Below the pieces are notes generated by a model. That model searched no databases. It was given only the letters and a program-made list of their open reading frames with translations, and was not told the origin of the DNA. A DNA stretch of 64,000 nt, from positions 28,414 to 92,413 of the forward strand of contig NZ_BATR01000122.1 in the NCBI RefSeq assembly GCF_000739655.1, written 5' to 3'. The translations under genes and the position numbers were made by a program. This DNA is from Verrucomicrobium sp. BvORR106. Its GTDB lineage: Bacteria > Verrucomicrobiota > Verrucomicrobiia > Verrucomicrobiales > Verrucomicrobiaceae. This document shows positions 7,855-15,807 of the stretch, one piece after another (the first letter of the stretch is position 1; each line of letters begins with the position of its first letter).

Positions 7855-8487
7855 ATGAAACTCCCCGATACCATCGAACACCGCGAGATTGCCTCGCTTC
7901 GTCCGTTCCCCACCAACTCCCGGACGCACTCACCCGCGCAGATCCAAAAGATTGCCGACTCTATCCGGGAGTTCGGTTTCACAAAGCCCGTACTCGTGCG
8001 TGGTGACTTCATCATTGCCGGGCACGGTGCCGTTGAAGGTGCTCGCAGCTTGGGAATGGAGCGCGTGCCCTGCATCAGCCTGGACCACCTCACCGCAGAG
8101 CAAGCCCGCGCCTACGTGATTGCAGACAACCGCATCGCGGAAGAGTCGGAGTGGGATGATGGGCTCTTAGCCGCAGAGCTGGCAGCACTGCAAAACCTGG
8201 ACTTCGACCTTTCCCTTACCGGCATGGATTTCGAGGAGATTGCCAAGCTCCTTCAAGGTGACGGCTCGGAATCGGAAGGCTCAACCGATGAAGGGAACGA
8301 ATCCTCACCCGGCGACAAAGTGCCCATGCTCTCCTTTGGAAAGTACAAGCTCGAATTGACCCCCGAAGAGCTGGAAGACATGACGGCACGCGTGGAGGCG
8401 CACGTTGACGCCTACGGCTCTTATCGCGGCTTCGTTGCCCGGCTCCTCCTGGCATTGTCCGGCCAAAACTCCCAACTCCCTTCGTGA
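7855..8487 (+). CDS. ParB/Srx-type N-domain protein, 210 aa
   Basis: The N-terminal ~130 residues match the ParB N-domain: IASLRPFPTNSRTHS, an IREFGFTKPVLV stretch, GHGAVEGAR (56-64) at the nucleotide-binding motif, and ADNRIAEES. Phages commonly carry this domain beside methylases, terminases or replication genes. The C-terminal ~80 residues are acidic and lack the long HTH/dimer domains of a true partition ParB, so a CTPase/nuclease-like or DNA-modification accessory role is more likely than plasmid partition. Confidence 0.8.
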   Translation: MKLPDTIEHREIASLRPFPTNSRTHSPAQIQKIADSIREFGFTKPVLVRGDFIIAGHGAVEGARSLGMERVPCISLDHLTAEQARAYVIADNRIAEESEWDDGLLAAELAALQNLDFDLSLTGMDFEEIAKLLQGDGSESEGSTDEGNESSPGDKVPMLSFGKYKLELTPEELEDMTARVEAHVDAYGSYRGFVARLLLALSGQNSQLPS

Positions 8488-8493
8488 TGACTT

Positions 8494-9225
8494 CTATTCC
8501 CTTCGGTTTGCGTACTTGACGGTAAGCGCCAACATTTCCCTTGTCATTGGGGGGTTGGGAACCATTGCTGCAATCAATCCCTTATCCTCTGGGTCAATCT
8601 TCTTAAATCCTTCAAGAAAGACGGCGACGGTCTTCATTTGTTCAACAAGTTTGTCGTAGCCCTTTTCCGCGAAGATTTTCGATGACATTGCCCGGAGGTT
8701 TTCGTACCCAGCTAGGTGGATTTCAAAAGCCTCACGAATCTTTTCCTTTGGGTACGGGAGCCTATCAACGTCTGATACCACTGGGGCTCCTTCTGCCACT
8801 ACATCGACAAAGGCATACACAACTCGTTGCGCCTCATCCTCGCTCATTGCGCCTTCGTTGTAGCCTAGCTGATCTTGTAGCCGGGTCAGCGCACCAGTTG
8901 AATATCCCTCTTCAGGGGACGGAGAAGGGAATTTCCCTGTCCATTCATTCTCGCGAACATTGGCAACCACTTGCTTCACTTGAGCATGAACCGCATGGGC
9001 ATCATGCTGGTTGTTGCGGATGAAGGTGTACTGTTGACCGTCAAAGTCTGGTGTCGTCTTCTTTATGAATCCAAAGAAGGAACTTTTTGTAGTTCCTGGT
9101 ATGATAGCCGTGCTCCAGTAGTCTTGTCCGATTTCTGGTGCCGTACTGATAAAGAAGACTTCCTTCGAGTACTTGTTTGCAACTTCGCTGAGAAGTCCTC
9201 CCGGTATCTGCGCTTTACGTTCCAT
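8494..9225 (-). CDS. Hypothetical reverse-strand cargo protein, 243 aa
   Basis: A soluble, mostly helical protein on the strand opposite its neighbours, ending 6 nt from the stop of the ParB-like gene. Base composition is visibly less GC-rich than the flanking genes. I recognise no domain. Opposite orientation plus shifted composition marks it as a moron-type cargo gene, possibly expressed in the lysogen. Function unknown. Confidence 0.65.
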   Translation of the reverse strand: MERKAQIPGGLLSEVANKYSKEVFFISTAPEIGQDYWSTAIIPGTTKSSFFGFIKKTTPDFDGQQYTFIRNNQHDAHAVHAQVKQVVANVRENEWTGKFPSPSPEEGYSTGALTRLQDQLGYNEGAMSEDEAQRVVYAFVDVVAEGAPVVSDVDRLPYPKEKIREAFEIHLAGYENLRAMSSKIFAEKGYDKLVEQMKTVAVFLEGFKKIDPEDKGLIAAMVPNPPMTREMLALTVKYANRRE

Positions 9226-9392
9226 GGCCTCTGTTTGGTTGGTTGATCGGTAAAACGCAGGTTACGCCGCTTGTCGGTCTGTGCAACGACATTCCTTGAG
9301 GCCGCTCGCTCTCAGTTTCCGCTGTTCAAGCACGCCCCCCTGAAATTTTTCGGTTTGAGCTCGGTATTTGCGTTAATTCTCTTGCGTGGTGT

Positions 9393-9415
9393 GTTTAATG
9401 CGTATTAAATGCGCA
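9393..9415 (+). promoter_or_regulatory. 11-bp phased repeat touching the start of the next gene
   Basis: ATGCGTATTAA then ATGCGCACAC repeat with 11-bp spacing, ending 4 nt before the ATG at 9420. No Shine-Dalgarno fits between, so the mRNA may be leaderless if this is also the promoter. Confidence 0.6.
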
Positions 9416-9419
9416 CACA

Positions 9420-9728
9420 ATGAAGACCGCCCCGCGAGACAGTGAATCCCTAATCGCCTCTGAGATTGCGAGTCTCGTGGTGACCTTCGAGAGGGTTCCC
9501 GAAGAGCATCACCTCGCCATGCGATCCCAAATGGACGCGCTGGCCGGACGCCTCACGCATAACCAAGTGTGGGATGCTTTCGATAGCGCCGCAGAAGGGG
9601 AGAACTATTCCACTCACGCCGCGAAAGATGCCGCTCTTGATGCAGTGGAGTGGTTGAACGGGGAGAATCCAGAAGCGCCTTCCGTGCGCTGGCTCCGAGT
9701 GGCTAAACAACGCGCCGTTGCCGTATGA
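9420..9728 (+). CDS. Hypothetical phage protein, 102 aa
   Basis: First gene of a tightly packed series of small genes to about 11.8 kb. It starts immediately after a phased-repeat element and ends in an ATGA overlap with the next gene. The sequence is small, helical and soluble, and unrecognised. Confidence 0.6.
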   Translation: MKTAPRDSESLIASEIASLVVTFERVPEEHHLAMRSQMDALAGRLTHNQVWDAFDSAAEGENYSTHAAKDAALDAVEWLNGENPEAPSVRWLRVAKQRAVAV

Positions 9729-9943
9729 CCGTCATCAAGCGGTTAGGGGAAGCGGCTATCTATGTGAAAGTTACCCTTGAGGAGTTTTTCAACATTCAAG
9801 CCGCAACGATGCCGCATCAGCTCCCGATCCCCAGCGCAGTCCACAATGGGCAAGCCCTCCTGGAAGCAATTCAAAGGGAGTATCAGCAAAAGAAGATCAA
9901 AGACGGAGCTGCCTCCATCTACCTCCAGTTACTCGACGCATGA
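9725..9943 (+). CDS. Hypothetical phage protein, 72 aa
   Basis: Starts in an ATGA overlap with the preceding stop and ends in an ATGA overlap with the next start, which indicates translational coupling. Amphipathic, no domain recognised. Confidence 0.55.
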   Translation: MTVIKRLGEAAIYVKVTLEEFFNIQAATMPHQLPIPSAVHNGQALLEAIQREYQQKKIKDGAASIYLQLLDA

Positions 9944-10386
9944 AAAGCCTCTCCTTCTCAAAGACCGTTGTCTATAATTTCCTCGTGCCCGATACGGCCA
10001 CCGAAGAGCATGCTCACCATTTCCTCTCCCGGCTCACTCCTCGCGAGCTGGCAGATGCAAGCGTGAACCTGGAGGAGAGCCTCATTCTCTCGCCGGTCAC
10101 GGATGCTGCCTCTTTCGGACACGTGTGGGTTGAGTTCAATGCGACGCAGGCGAGCCGGTGGGGATGGATCGTGAAGGACGGTGACGAATGGCTTACCGGC
10201 CCCGATGAGCGTTGGCTCCCCATCACGAACATTCCTGTTTCCGACCCGCTGCCCGGCATTGAGATCCCTCGCACGTTCCCGCCTTGGCTTAAATACCGGA
10301 GGCAGCTCCCAGCAGAGCGCGTGCCGGCCGATGCGAGCGTAATTTACTGGGCTCCCATGCCCGCTATCCGGGAGGTGGGGGAATGA
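9940..10386 (+). CDS. Hypothetical phage protein, 148 aa
   Basis: Coupled by ATGA overlaps on both sides. The sequence is rich in Trp and Pro in its second half (WVEFNATQASRWGWIV, FPPWLKYRR) and has no recognised domain. Confidence 0.55.
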   Translation: MKSLSFSKTVVYNFLVPDTATEEHAHHFLSRLTPRELADASVNLEESLILSPVTDAASFGHVWVEFNATQASRWGWIVKDGDEWLTGPDERWLPITNIPVSDPLPGIEIPRTFPPWLKYRRQLPAERVPADASVIYWAPMPAIREVGE

Positions 10387-10817
10387 GCCGCAGATCCAGA
10401 GCAAAGCAGAAGCTCCGGGCTCTTCGGCAAGCGTTGGAGGTGGAGAGGCTCTCCCGGCTGGAAGTGACCAAAGCCCTTGCGAGCGCGCACGGGGAAACCC
10501 GGTACTGGGAGTTTCAAGCCCGCGACTTTCAGAATCAGCTCTTCATGGCTTTCAATTGCCACATGAGGCCGTTGCCTTTCCCAATGGAACGCGAGCGCGG
10601 TTTGTTCTGGCGATTCTCGCCCATTGCTTTGGAGAGGTGGGAGAGCGTTGAGGCTCTCTTCCAGCATACTCACCGCATGATGTTTGAGGAGTTCATCAAG
10701 CATTACCCGTTGCGCTGGGAGGAGCCGCAGATTCCAACGGACGGCTTTTTCAGCAGGAGACCGGAAGACCCTCGACACGCCAGACGCACCGGCAGCCCTT
10801 TCAGATTTCAAGGATAA
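10383..10817 (+). CDS. Hypothetical phage protein, 144 aa
   Basis: Begins in an ATGA overlap. The N-terminal 45 residues are strongly basic and helical (SRRSRAKQKLRALRQALEVE), possibly a coiled coil; the rest is aromatic-rich. Unrecognised. Confidence 0.55.
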   Translation: MSRRSRAKQKLRALRQALEVERLSRLEVTKALASAHGETRYWEFQARDFQNQLFMAFNCHMRPLPFPMERERGLFWRFSPIALERWESVEALFQHTHRMMFEEFIKHYPLRWEEPQIPTDGFFSRRPEDPRHARRTGSPFRFQG

Positions 10818-10822
10818 ACACT

Positions 10823-11374
10823 ATGATCCCACCCAAACCCATCGTTGAACCCTTCAACCTCGCGGAGGCAAAGGCAGGCAGAGAGCTTGTCACGGACTAC
10901 GGCGACAAAGCCCGTTTCATCGCCCATGTCCCGGAAGCTGGTGAACCGCACCGCGTGATTGTCCTCATTGAGGGGGACAGTTCTCCCACATGCCTCCATG
11001 AAAACGGCAAGGTTCACGCCAACGGCAGCAGTGACCGCGACTTGTTCTTGGTGGCGGAAGAGCACGTCTTGCTTTGGGTGAATCTCTATCCGGAGGGCGA
11101 GGGCTCTTGGTTCAAGACTGAGGAGCTGGCAAAAGCCCACCGGCATCGTGGTTGCATGGCGGTGTGTCCGATTTGGGTGCCCGTGAGCAGGATGCCGCTT
11201 GCTCTTGAGGCGGAGCTTGTGAAGGAGCAAAACCCGCAGGAGCCCACGCAAGTTAAGGCAGGTGATTTGACGGTGCTCCCTCCCAATCACAAACCCGCTC
11301 CCCCGAAGAGTCGCCAGCCGGGGCGGCTCGTGCAAATGCTCGTAGGCTTGGACGTGAAGGGAGGCGAGAAGTGA
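10823..11374 (+). CDS. Hypothetical phage protein, 183 aa
   Basis: Starts 5 nt after the previous stop and ends in an overlap with the Nudix-like gene. The sequence looks like a compact beta-rich soluble domain followed by a Pro/Lys-rich tail. No family recognised. Confidence 0.55.
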   Translation: MIPPKPIVEPFNLAEAKAGRELVTDYGDKARFIAHVPEAGEPHRVIVLIEGDSSPTCLHENGKVHANGSSDRDLFLVAEEHVLLWVNLYPEGEGSWFKTEELAKAHRHRGCMAVCPIWVPVSRMPLALEAELVKEQNPQEPTQVKAGDLTVLPPNHKPAPPKSRQPGRLVQMLVGLDVKGGEK

Positions 11375-11847
11375 AGCAGTTCGCTCTTGGCTTTCTCTTT
11401 GCTCCCGACCAGACGGGCACGCGTAGCGTTGTGCTCGCCATGAAGCAACGACCGTCTTGGCAGGCCGGTTTCCTGAATGGGATTGGCGGAGAGGTGAAGG
11501 ACGCGGAATCCCCGGAAGATGCGATGAAACGCACCTTCTCCGAAACGACCGGCGCGGGGACATGGTGGCAGAAGTGGGAGCGGTTCGCGATCCTTCACAA
11601 TGAGGGCAGGGTTATTTCCTGCTTTCGGATGAATCGCGAAAAGCTGCCTATGATCCACCACCGGGGAGACGAAACGGTATCGTGGTGGAAGGTCCGCAGC
11701 GTGATTGAGGGGAAGTTTCCAACGCTTCCGGATCTGGCCTGGCTAATTCCTCTGGCAGAGGGCGGGGAGGGTCTGGGTGCAATGGTGACTCTTCAAGCTC
11801 CTGCCAGTGCGTTGGGTGCCACGGCTTATTCCAAGCCGACCAGCTAG
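11371..11847 (+). CDS. Degenerate Nudix-like protein, 158 aa
   Basis: GFLNGIGGEVKDAESPEDAM, then RTFSETTGA, aligns with the Nudix box GX5EX7REUXEEXGU. G40, E46, R54, E58 and G61 are kept, but two of the box glutamates are Thr (55, 59). The fold is probably Nudix, but metal-dependent hydrolase activity may be reduced or lost. It overlaps the preceding gene and, at its 3' end, a convergent reverse-strand ORF. Confidence 0.6.
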   Translation: MKQFALGFLFAPDQTGTRSVVLAMKQRPSWQAGFLNGIGGEVKDAESPEDAMKRTFSETTGAGTWWQKWERFAILHNEGRVISCFRMNREKLPMIHHRGDETVSWWKVRSVIEGKFPTLPDLAWLIPLAEGGEGLGAMVTLQAPASALGATAYSKPTS

Positions 11848-11959
11848 CGCCACTCCAAAAGGCCCACATGGACAGCTTGCCCGGCGGCCAGATTCGGAAA
11901 TAGCCGGGTTCATCCGGGAGCCTCTCCCGGACATCGACAATCGGAAATTCTTCACTCAT
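11648..11959 (-). CDS. DUF551-like small phage protein, 103 aa
   Basis: ERLPDEPGYFRIWPPG, then WHPTHWQEL followed by a Pro-rich tail, has the layout of DUF551-type phage proteins (LP.pG...W..THW..LP). It overlaps the end of the Nudix-like gene by 200 nt on the other strand, which lowers confidence. The first 55 residues, which carry the family signal, lie mostly outside the overlap. Confidence 0.5.
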   Translation of the reverse strand: MSEEFPIVDVRERLPDEPGYFRIWPPGKLSMWAFWSGASWSAWNKPWHPTHWQELEESPLHPDPPRPLPEELARPDPEALETSPQSRCGPSTTIPFRLPGGGS

Positions 11960-12080
11960 GCCCGGCCTATAGCTGGGTTTAGAAAGTGTTCAAGTGAACA
12001 GTATTGAATTAACCCCAAAACCAGCCGGGGGAGTGAGGGCTTTGGCCAGCTCTCCCGGCACCCGATCAACACACAACACC

Positions 12081-12317
12081 ATGACAGACGGACTAGACCA
12101 GTGTGACGGACGGTGCCACCTCAAGAGGGGGGCTTGCGGCGCAATTCAGCCGGACGGGAAGCGATACTATTGCACCCTGCCAGAGGGCCACGACGGCGCG
12201 CACATCGCTTGCGGCAGAGATTGCGACTATGCCATTTGGGAAGGTGGCGAGAAGCCCCCGGCGAGTGGCATGGGGCCAATCAAGCGCGATTGGATGGAAG
12301 GAGGGCAGGAGGGATGA
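12081..12317 (+). CDS. Small Cys-rich, putative zinc-binding protein, 78 aa
   Basis: Cysteines at CDGRC, GAC, YYC, and IAC-GRDC with the phrase CTLPEGHDGAHIAC suggest a zinc ribbon of a kind frequent in phage and actinobacterial small proteins. I chose ATG 12081 over 11994 because upstream residues look non-coding. Ends in an ATGA overlap. Confidence 0.6.
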   Translation: MTDGLDQCDGRCHLKRGACGAIQPDGKRYYCTLPEGHDGAHIACGRDCDYAIWEGGEKPPASGMGPIKRDWMEGGQEG

Positions 12318-12658
12318 GCCTGGAAGGATTGAAGGAGGGTGACAAGGTGTTGGTGCTCTCACGCTACGGGAGCGCGGTGCGAACGGTGGGACGGGTGACG
12401 AAGCGGCACGCCATGGTTGCAGACCGGAGTTTCCGGCTTCGCGATGGTCTGCCCACGGGGGAGAGTTTTGTTGCCCTTCGCATCCAAAGAGCAACGCCAG
12501 AGGATATCTTGAAGCACGAGGTAGACGCTCACCGGCGCGCCCTGGTGGCCACGCTCAAGGGCACGGACTGGGATAAGCTGACGGTGGAGACGCTTCAAGC
12601 GGTGCAGCGGATGATTGCGCCCCGTCTGGCAAAGGCTGGAAAGGGGGGTGCAGCGTGA
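12314..12658 (+). CDS. Hypothetical phage protein, 114 aa
   Basis: Begins in an ATGA overlap with the Cys-rich gene. The first 60 residues look like a small beta-barrel (GDKVLVLSRYGSAVRTVGRVTKR), the rest helical. Unrecognised. The stop overlaps the GTG of the next gene. Confidence 0.55.
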   Translation: MSLEGLKEGDKVLVLSRYGSAVRTVGRVTKRHAMVADRSFRLRDGLPTGESFVALRIQRATPEDILKHEVDAHRRALVATLKGTDWDKLTVETLQAVQRMIAPRLAKAGKGGAA

Positions 12659-13248
12659 AGGATCTAACGGACAAGCAAAAGCGAATGCTTCACGCAGCGA
12701 TGGCATTCATTGAGAATCGCCCCGCGTGGTACTACCTAATCAAGCGCGGGCTCTACTGGCGTCCCAATTCGAGCGGCTACACAGCCAACCGCAAAGATGC
12801 CGGGCTCTACACCTACACGGACGCAAAGGCGCGCCAGTATCTCAGAGGCTCAGCAGATGAGCGGGTGACGATGGAGCCCGCAGAGCTACCGGACTACTCC
12901 GGGGATTTGAATGCAGTGCGTGAGGTGCTCGCGTCGCTGCCTCAAGAGCATCGCAACCGGTGTATTTCTACCCTGGCGGAGGTTGTCACCGGCACACCCC
13001 GGCCAGCGATGAAGCGACGACACACAAGCACATGGAACATTGCGACAGCGACCGCCCTAGAATGGTGCATTGCCCTGGTTCGTGTTGTCACTCCGGGATG
13101 GTGGGTTGAGATCGAGAAGGAGGGGAGGGAGGGGGTGGTTATCACCCACTATGACCCTGTTAGCGGCTTCGTGGTCGGCGTGGAGGTGGTGCTCCCTGGG
13201 GGAGAGCGCACCACCTTTGGGAAAGTGTCGAGGGCGACTCCTCAGTAG
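12655..13248 (+). CDS. Hypothetical phage protein, 197 aa
   Basis: GTG start overlapping the previous stop. YYLIKRGLYWRPNSSGYTAN resembles the 'wyR.ngrGYT.....AG.Y' motif of many small phage proteins, with KDAGLYTYTDA following. The C-terminal part is beta-rich. Function unknown; the motif-bearing family recurs beside phage accessory genes. Confidence 0.6.
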   Translation: MKDLTDKQKRMLHAAMAFIENRPAWYYLIKRGLYWRPNSSGYTANRKDAGLYTYTDAKARQYLRGSADERVTMEPAELPDYSGDLNAVREVLASLPQEHRNRCISTLAEVVTGTPRPAMKRRHTSTWNIATATALEWCIALVRVVTPGWWVEIEKEGREGVVITHYDPVSGFVVGVEVVLPGGERTTFGKVSRATPQ

Positions 13249-13547
13249 ATGCCAGTCCGGAGGGAGTACCGTCCGCCTCCTAAGCTTTCGACAACCGTTG
13301 CGCTCTTCTGGTCTCCGGCAAGAGTTGCATTGTAGGTTTCTCCCACAGTGAGAGGTGCGGTGGTTTCAACAGCCCAGTGAACACTGGTCGGCATGATTGG
13401 AACCCCCACTTCAGCTTGCAGCGCCTCCATGACGCCCGGTGCAATGCCTGCCATAGGGTGTTGAAGCGCAGCGTCATCGAAAGAAACGGTGAGCGGGTAG
13501 AGGTTGCCGTTAACGGTGATGGAGTCGGATTGTGAGGACGAGTTCAT
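13242..13547 (-). CDS. Hypothetical reverse-strand protein, 101 aa
   Basis: I chose ATG at 13547; the frame runs further up but with a less convincing hydrophobic leader. Beta-rich, no domain recognised. Overlaps the convergent gene by 7 nt. Confidence 0.45.
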   Translation of the reverse strand: MNSSSQSDSITVNGNLYPLTVSFDDAALQHPMAGIAPGVMEALQAEVGVPIMPTSVHWAVETTAPLTVGETYNATLAGDQKSATVVESLGGGRYSLRTGIY

Positions 13548-13833
13548 GGTATGAACCGCGAGTTTCAGAAGGACCACAGCAAACGCAAGGGCAAACTTAG
13601 CGAGGTGATGGGCTCTCAAAAATGAGACGAAAAAGGAATCTCTTGGGCAGGGGCAAAGGATTGTGGGTAGCGCAGTCGCTCGCTCTGTTTTTGTGCGATT
13701 TCGGTTTTCGCACTTCCCACCTAAATCCGGGCTGGTCCTGCCTCGCCAGGTAGGCGCTCACGCGTGCTAGCGAGGGGGTGAAGGTGGGTATAGCCAAACG
13801 CCACCCAGGCCCCTAGAAACAGGCTCAAAACGC

Positions 13834-13861
13834 GCGCATTGGATGCGCATTAAATACACAT
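13834..13861 (+). promoter_or_regulatory. 11-bp phased repeat overlapping a start codon
   Basis: Units GCGCATTGG, ATGCGCATTAA and ATACACATG run directly into the ATG at 13860, so the third unit contains the start codon. The ~290 bp upstream of it (13548-13833) hold no gene I can support. Confidence 0.6.
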
Positions 13862-14255
13862 GGAAATCACAGCAATTCAGACCAGGAAAGCGGACGATGG
13901 TGACAGCGTCCAAAGTGGGAAAATGGCCCATGTCAACGCGGGAAATAAGGATGGGAAGCACGGCGCTTTGAACAGCCGGAGCGTTGGGGAGTGGCTCGCC
14001 CATCCCTACCTGACGCCCCGGCAGGTGAGAGAGACGATTGAGCGAGAAGCGGAAGATGTGCGCCTTGCGTGCTGGGCGCAAGTTCCAGTAGAACACCTTC
14101 GCCGGGAGATTGCCCGGCGGCTTGTGGTCACTTGGGGAACGAGGGCCTACGTCGTCGAGCGGCTCCGGGCCGAGATCTTGGTCGGGCAGTGGCCATCCGC
14201 AAAGGTTGACATCCTAGCAGAGGCGGACCCCGCCGGAAGTGAGTGGACGCAGTAG
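13860..14255 (+). CDS. Hypothetical phage protein, 131 aa
   Basis: Starts within a phased-repeat element and is followed by a tRNA-like gene. The C-terminal ~80 residues are helical and Arg-rich (VRETIEREAEDVRLACW, VEHLRREIARRLVV). Unrecognised. Confidence 0.55.
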   Translation: MEITAIQTRKADDGDSVQSGKMAHVNAGNKDGKHGALNSRSVGEWLAHPYLTPRQVRETIEREAEDVRLACWAQVPVEHLRREIARRLVVTWGTRAYVVERLRAEILVGQWPSAKVDILAEADPAGSEWTQ

Positions 14256-14304
14256 GCCAAGCGGCAACGGAAACAATGCTCGACCGGCGGGAGTCCCCCA
14301 AAAA

Positions 14305-14376
14305 CGTAGGGAGCTTTGGAAGCCTCCGAGTCTCATAAGCTCGGCGAAGCAGGTTCGATTCCTGCCCCTGCATCCA
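14305..14376 (+). tRNA. tRNA-Met-like gene (anticodon CAT) with shortened D arm
   Basis: The anticodon arm is CGAGT-CTCATAA-GCTCG, with CAT at 14334-14336. The T arm is GCAGG-TTCGATT-CCTGC. The acceptor strands CGTAGGG/CCCTGCA pair at six of seven positions (C-A mismatch at 1-72). Discriminator T and an encoded CCA (14374-14376) follow. Between acceptor and anticodon stem only 15 nt remain (about 19-20 is usual), folding at best as GCTT-TGG-AAGC. It may be a working compact phage tRNA or a decaying one. Confidence 0.65.
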
Positions 14377-14414
14377 TTGATTCAATCTCTCGCATTGGTG
14401 CTATGGGGTGTTGC

Positions 14415-14744
14415 TCAAATTGGCGTGATCAGGGCGCTGAGTCTGGTTCTCCACCACATTGCGGGTTCGATCACCTTCTTTGCGGGACGATTTCGGGTGT
14501 AGAGCTCTATCCACCACTCGACGTAGATATCCAAAGGGTGCTGGCCCAAATTTGAGTCTCCAACAGTGTAGGCCAATGGCTTATAGACCAATTCAAGGTT
14601 TTTGACAGTTCTCGGGGGCAGCATGCCGCTTGATTCCAGATAGCTCAGCGGCCCAATGCTCAAGGTGTAAAGCGCAATAGTAGCCAGAAGCGTGACGCCC
14701 ATAGTCGTCAAACGGCGCGAGGTGGAGGATTGTACGGCATCCAT
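14415..14744 (-). CDS. Small membrane-anchored protein, 109 aa
   Basis: One N-terminal hydrophobic span (about residues 15-35, GVTLLATIALYTLSIGPLSY), then LELVYKPLAYTV and DIYVEWWIELY. This resembles short anchored proteins common in Planctomycetes and Verrucomicrobia whose function is unknown. It lies on the reverse strand in the accessory region. Confidence 0.55.
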   Translation of the reverse strand: MDAVQSSTSRRLTTMGVTLLATIALYTLSIGPLSYLESSGMLPPRTVKNLELVYKPLAYTVGDSNLGQHPLDIYVEWWIELYTRNRPAKKVIEPAMWWRTRLSALITPI

Positions 14745-14803
14745 GAAACGAAAGGCTACGAAGCGGGGGCTTCAGGTGTTTGAGTTGGGCGGTTGAAACA
14801 AGA

Positions 14804-14835
14804 ATGCCCGCCCCTCTCAGAAAAGGGGTGGGCAT
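14804..14835 (-). terminator. Hairpin after the 46-aa reverse-strand gene
   Basis: ATGCCCGCCCCT pairs with AGGGGTGGGCAT (one G-T wobble). On the reverse strand it is followed by ATTCTTGTTTC, so it is a weak terminator for the gene at 14876-15016. Confidence 0.45.
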
Positions 14836-14875
14836 CGCGCCACTCATAAGCTAGTGACTGGCTGGACCTTGGAAA

Positions 14876-15016
14876 TTACTTCTTTCGGTCTGGTTTCTGC
14901 GTCAGAGCAGAGCCCGCAGCCGTCTTGGCATCCTTGCTGGCGGTCGGACTTTTCAGGGTGCGACTCGCCGCAGATGCGGCGCGGGCGGAAGTGGTTTCAT
15001 TCTTGGGCTTTGACAT
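14876..15016 (-). CDS. Small conserved basic protein, 46 aa
   Basis: The sequence MSKPKNETTSARAAS, then RTLKSPTASKDAKTAAGSAL, ending KPDRKK, matches a widespread family of ~45-60-residue basic proteins (pattern VAS.AS..L.....SK..KS.AGSALSQ) of unknown function, often on mobile DNA. It probably went unnoticed here because it is short. Low complexity is a caution, but the match to the family pattern runs the full length. Confidence 0.7.
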   Translation of the reverse strand: MSKPKNETTSARAASAASRTLKSPTASKDAKTAAGSALTQKPDRKK

Positions 15017-15055
15017 GAGAGTAAAGCTTTGAAATAGTGTTGCAGGTTATGCCTC

Positions 15056-15112
15056 CCGGCTCGCGTGGACTCCCTAGAGAAGAGCTTTCACCACGCGAGC
15101 CGGTGCTTTTTA
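15056..15112 (+). terminator. 13-bp perfect hairpin with T-run
   Basis: CCGGCTCGCGTGG pairs perfectly with CCACGCGAGCCGG (15091-15103), followed by TGCTTTTTA. It could end a forward transcript from the tRNA-like gene. Confidence 0.6.
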
Positions 15113-15169
15113 GTGTCTTCGCGCCTTACCACACCGGCCCGTTGTGGTTGCGCTCTGGCCTTCTTGTCT

Positions 15170-15637
15170 TCATAAAGCTGTGAATTGACCTCCGCTGGTG
15201 AAAAGCTTGTAGGCCCCCCGAATGGCTGGCGTCGGCACCAGTTTTCCCGCCTTGGAAAGGCGCTTCATCGCATTATTAACAGCGGCAACAAAAGAGCTGT
15301 CGGTATAACTCCTGCGATCAAAACCACCGGCTAGCAAGATTGCCCGTACTTTGGAGCCCGTCAGGGACTGGGTGCTGTAAGCTTGAAAAACCTTGAAAAC
15401 GGATTCCTGTAGATTCTTCCCTTGATAGGGCAGGTCCCCGTCCGGAATAATGTTAAGGATATCCTCAAGTCGCATAACGAGTCCAATACCCTCGTTGACC
15501 TGTTGAAGCTCGTCCTGCAACGCGCGCTTCTTCAAGTGTAGCTCTTCAAACCGCGCTTCGACATCCTCCATCAATGCCTCCAGATCCGCCTTGCGGTTCT
15601 CAAGCATGGTGCGGGTCTGGAGTGAATCCATGCTCAA
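15170..15637 (-). CDS. Coiled-coil / winged-helix-like protein, 155 aa
   Basis: Residues ~10-50 form a charged coiled coil (RKADLEALMEDVEARFEELH). The C-terminal ~80 residues (TGSKVRAILLAGGFDRRSYT, then MKRLSKAGKLVPTPAIRGAY) look like a winged helix. A DNA-binding regulator is plausible. MSMDS and MDS are alternative starts two codons apart. Confidence 0.6.
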   Translation of the reverse strand: MSMDSLQTRTMLENRKADLEALMEDVEARFEELHLKKRALQDELQQVNEGIGLVMRLEDILNIIPDGDLPYQGKNLQESVFKVFQAYSTQSLTGSKVRAILLAGGFDRRSYTDSSFVAAVNNAMKRLSKAGKLVPTPAIRGAYKLFTSGGQFTAL

Positions 15638-15807
15638 TTCTGGCTCAAAGTAGGTGCGTGCGCAATATGAAAATGAATTTTATGATTATGGTGTGAATTG
15701 TTGTGTACAAGTATTGAACGAAATGAGTTCGCTTGAGCGCTGTTCACGCGAACACTGCGAAGCGAAGGGAAAGCATTATGATAGCATGGAAGCATCGTTT
15801 GGTATGT

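Noticed and set aside
14128..14385. Reverse-strand 85-aa ORF
   Set aside because: It is the antisense of the tRNA-like gene and gives the typical spurious peptide of tRNA regions.
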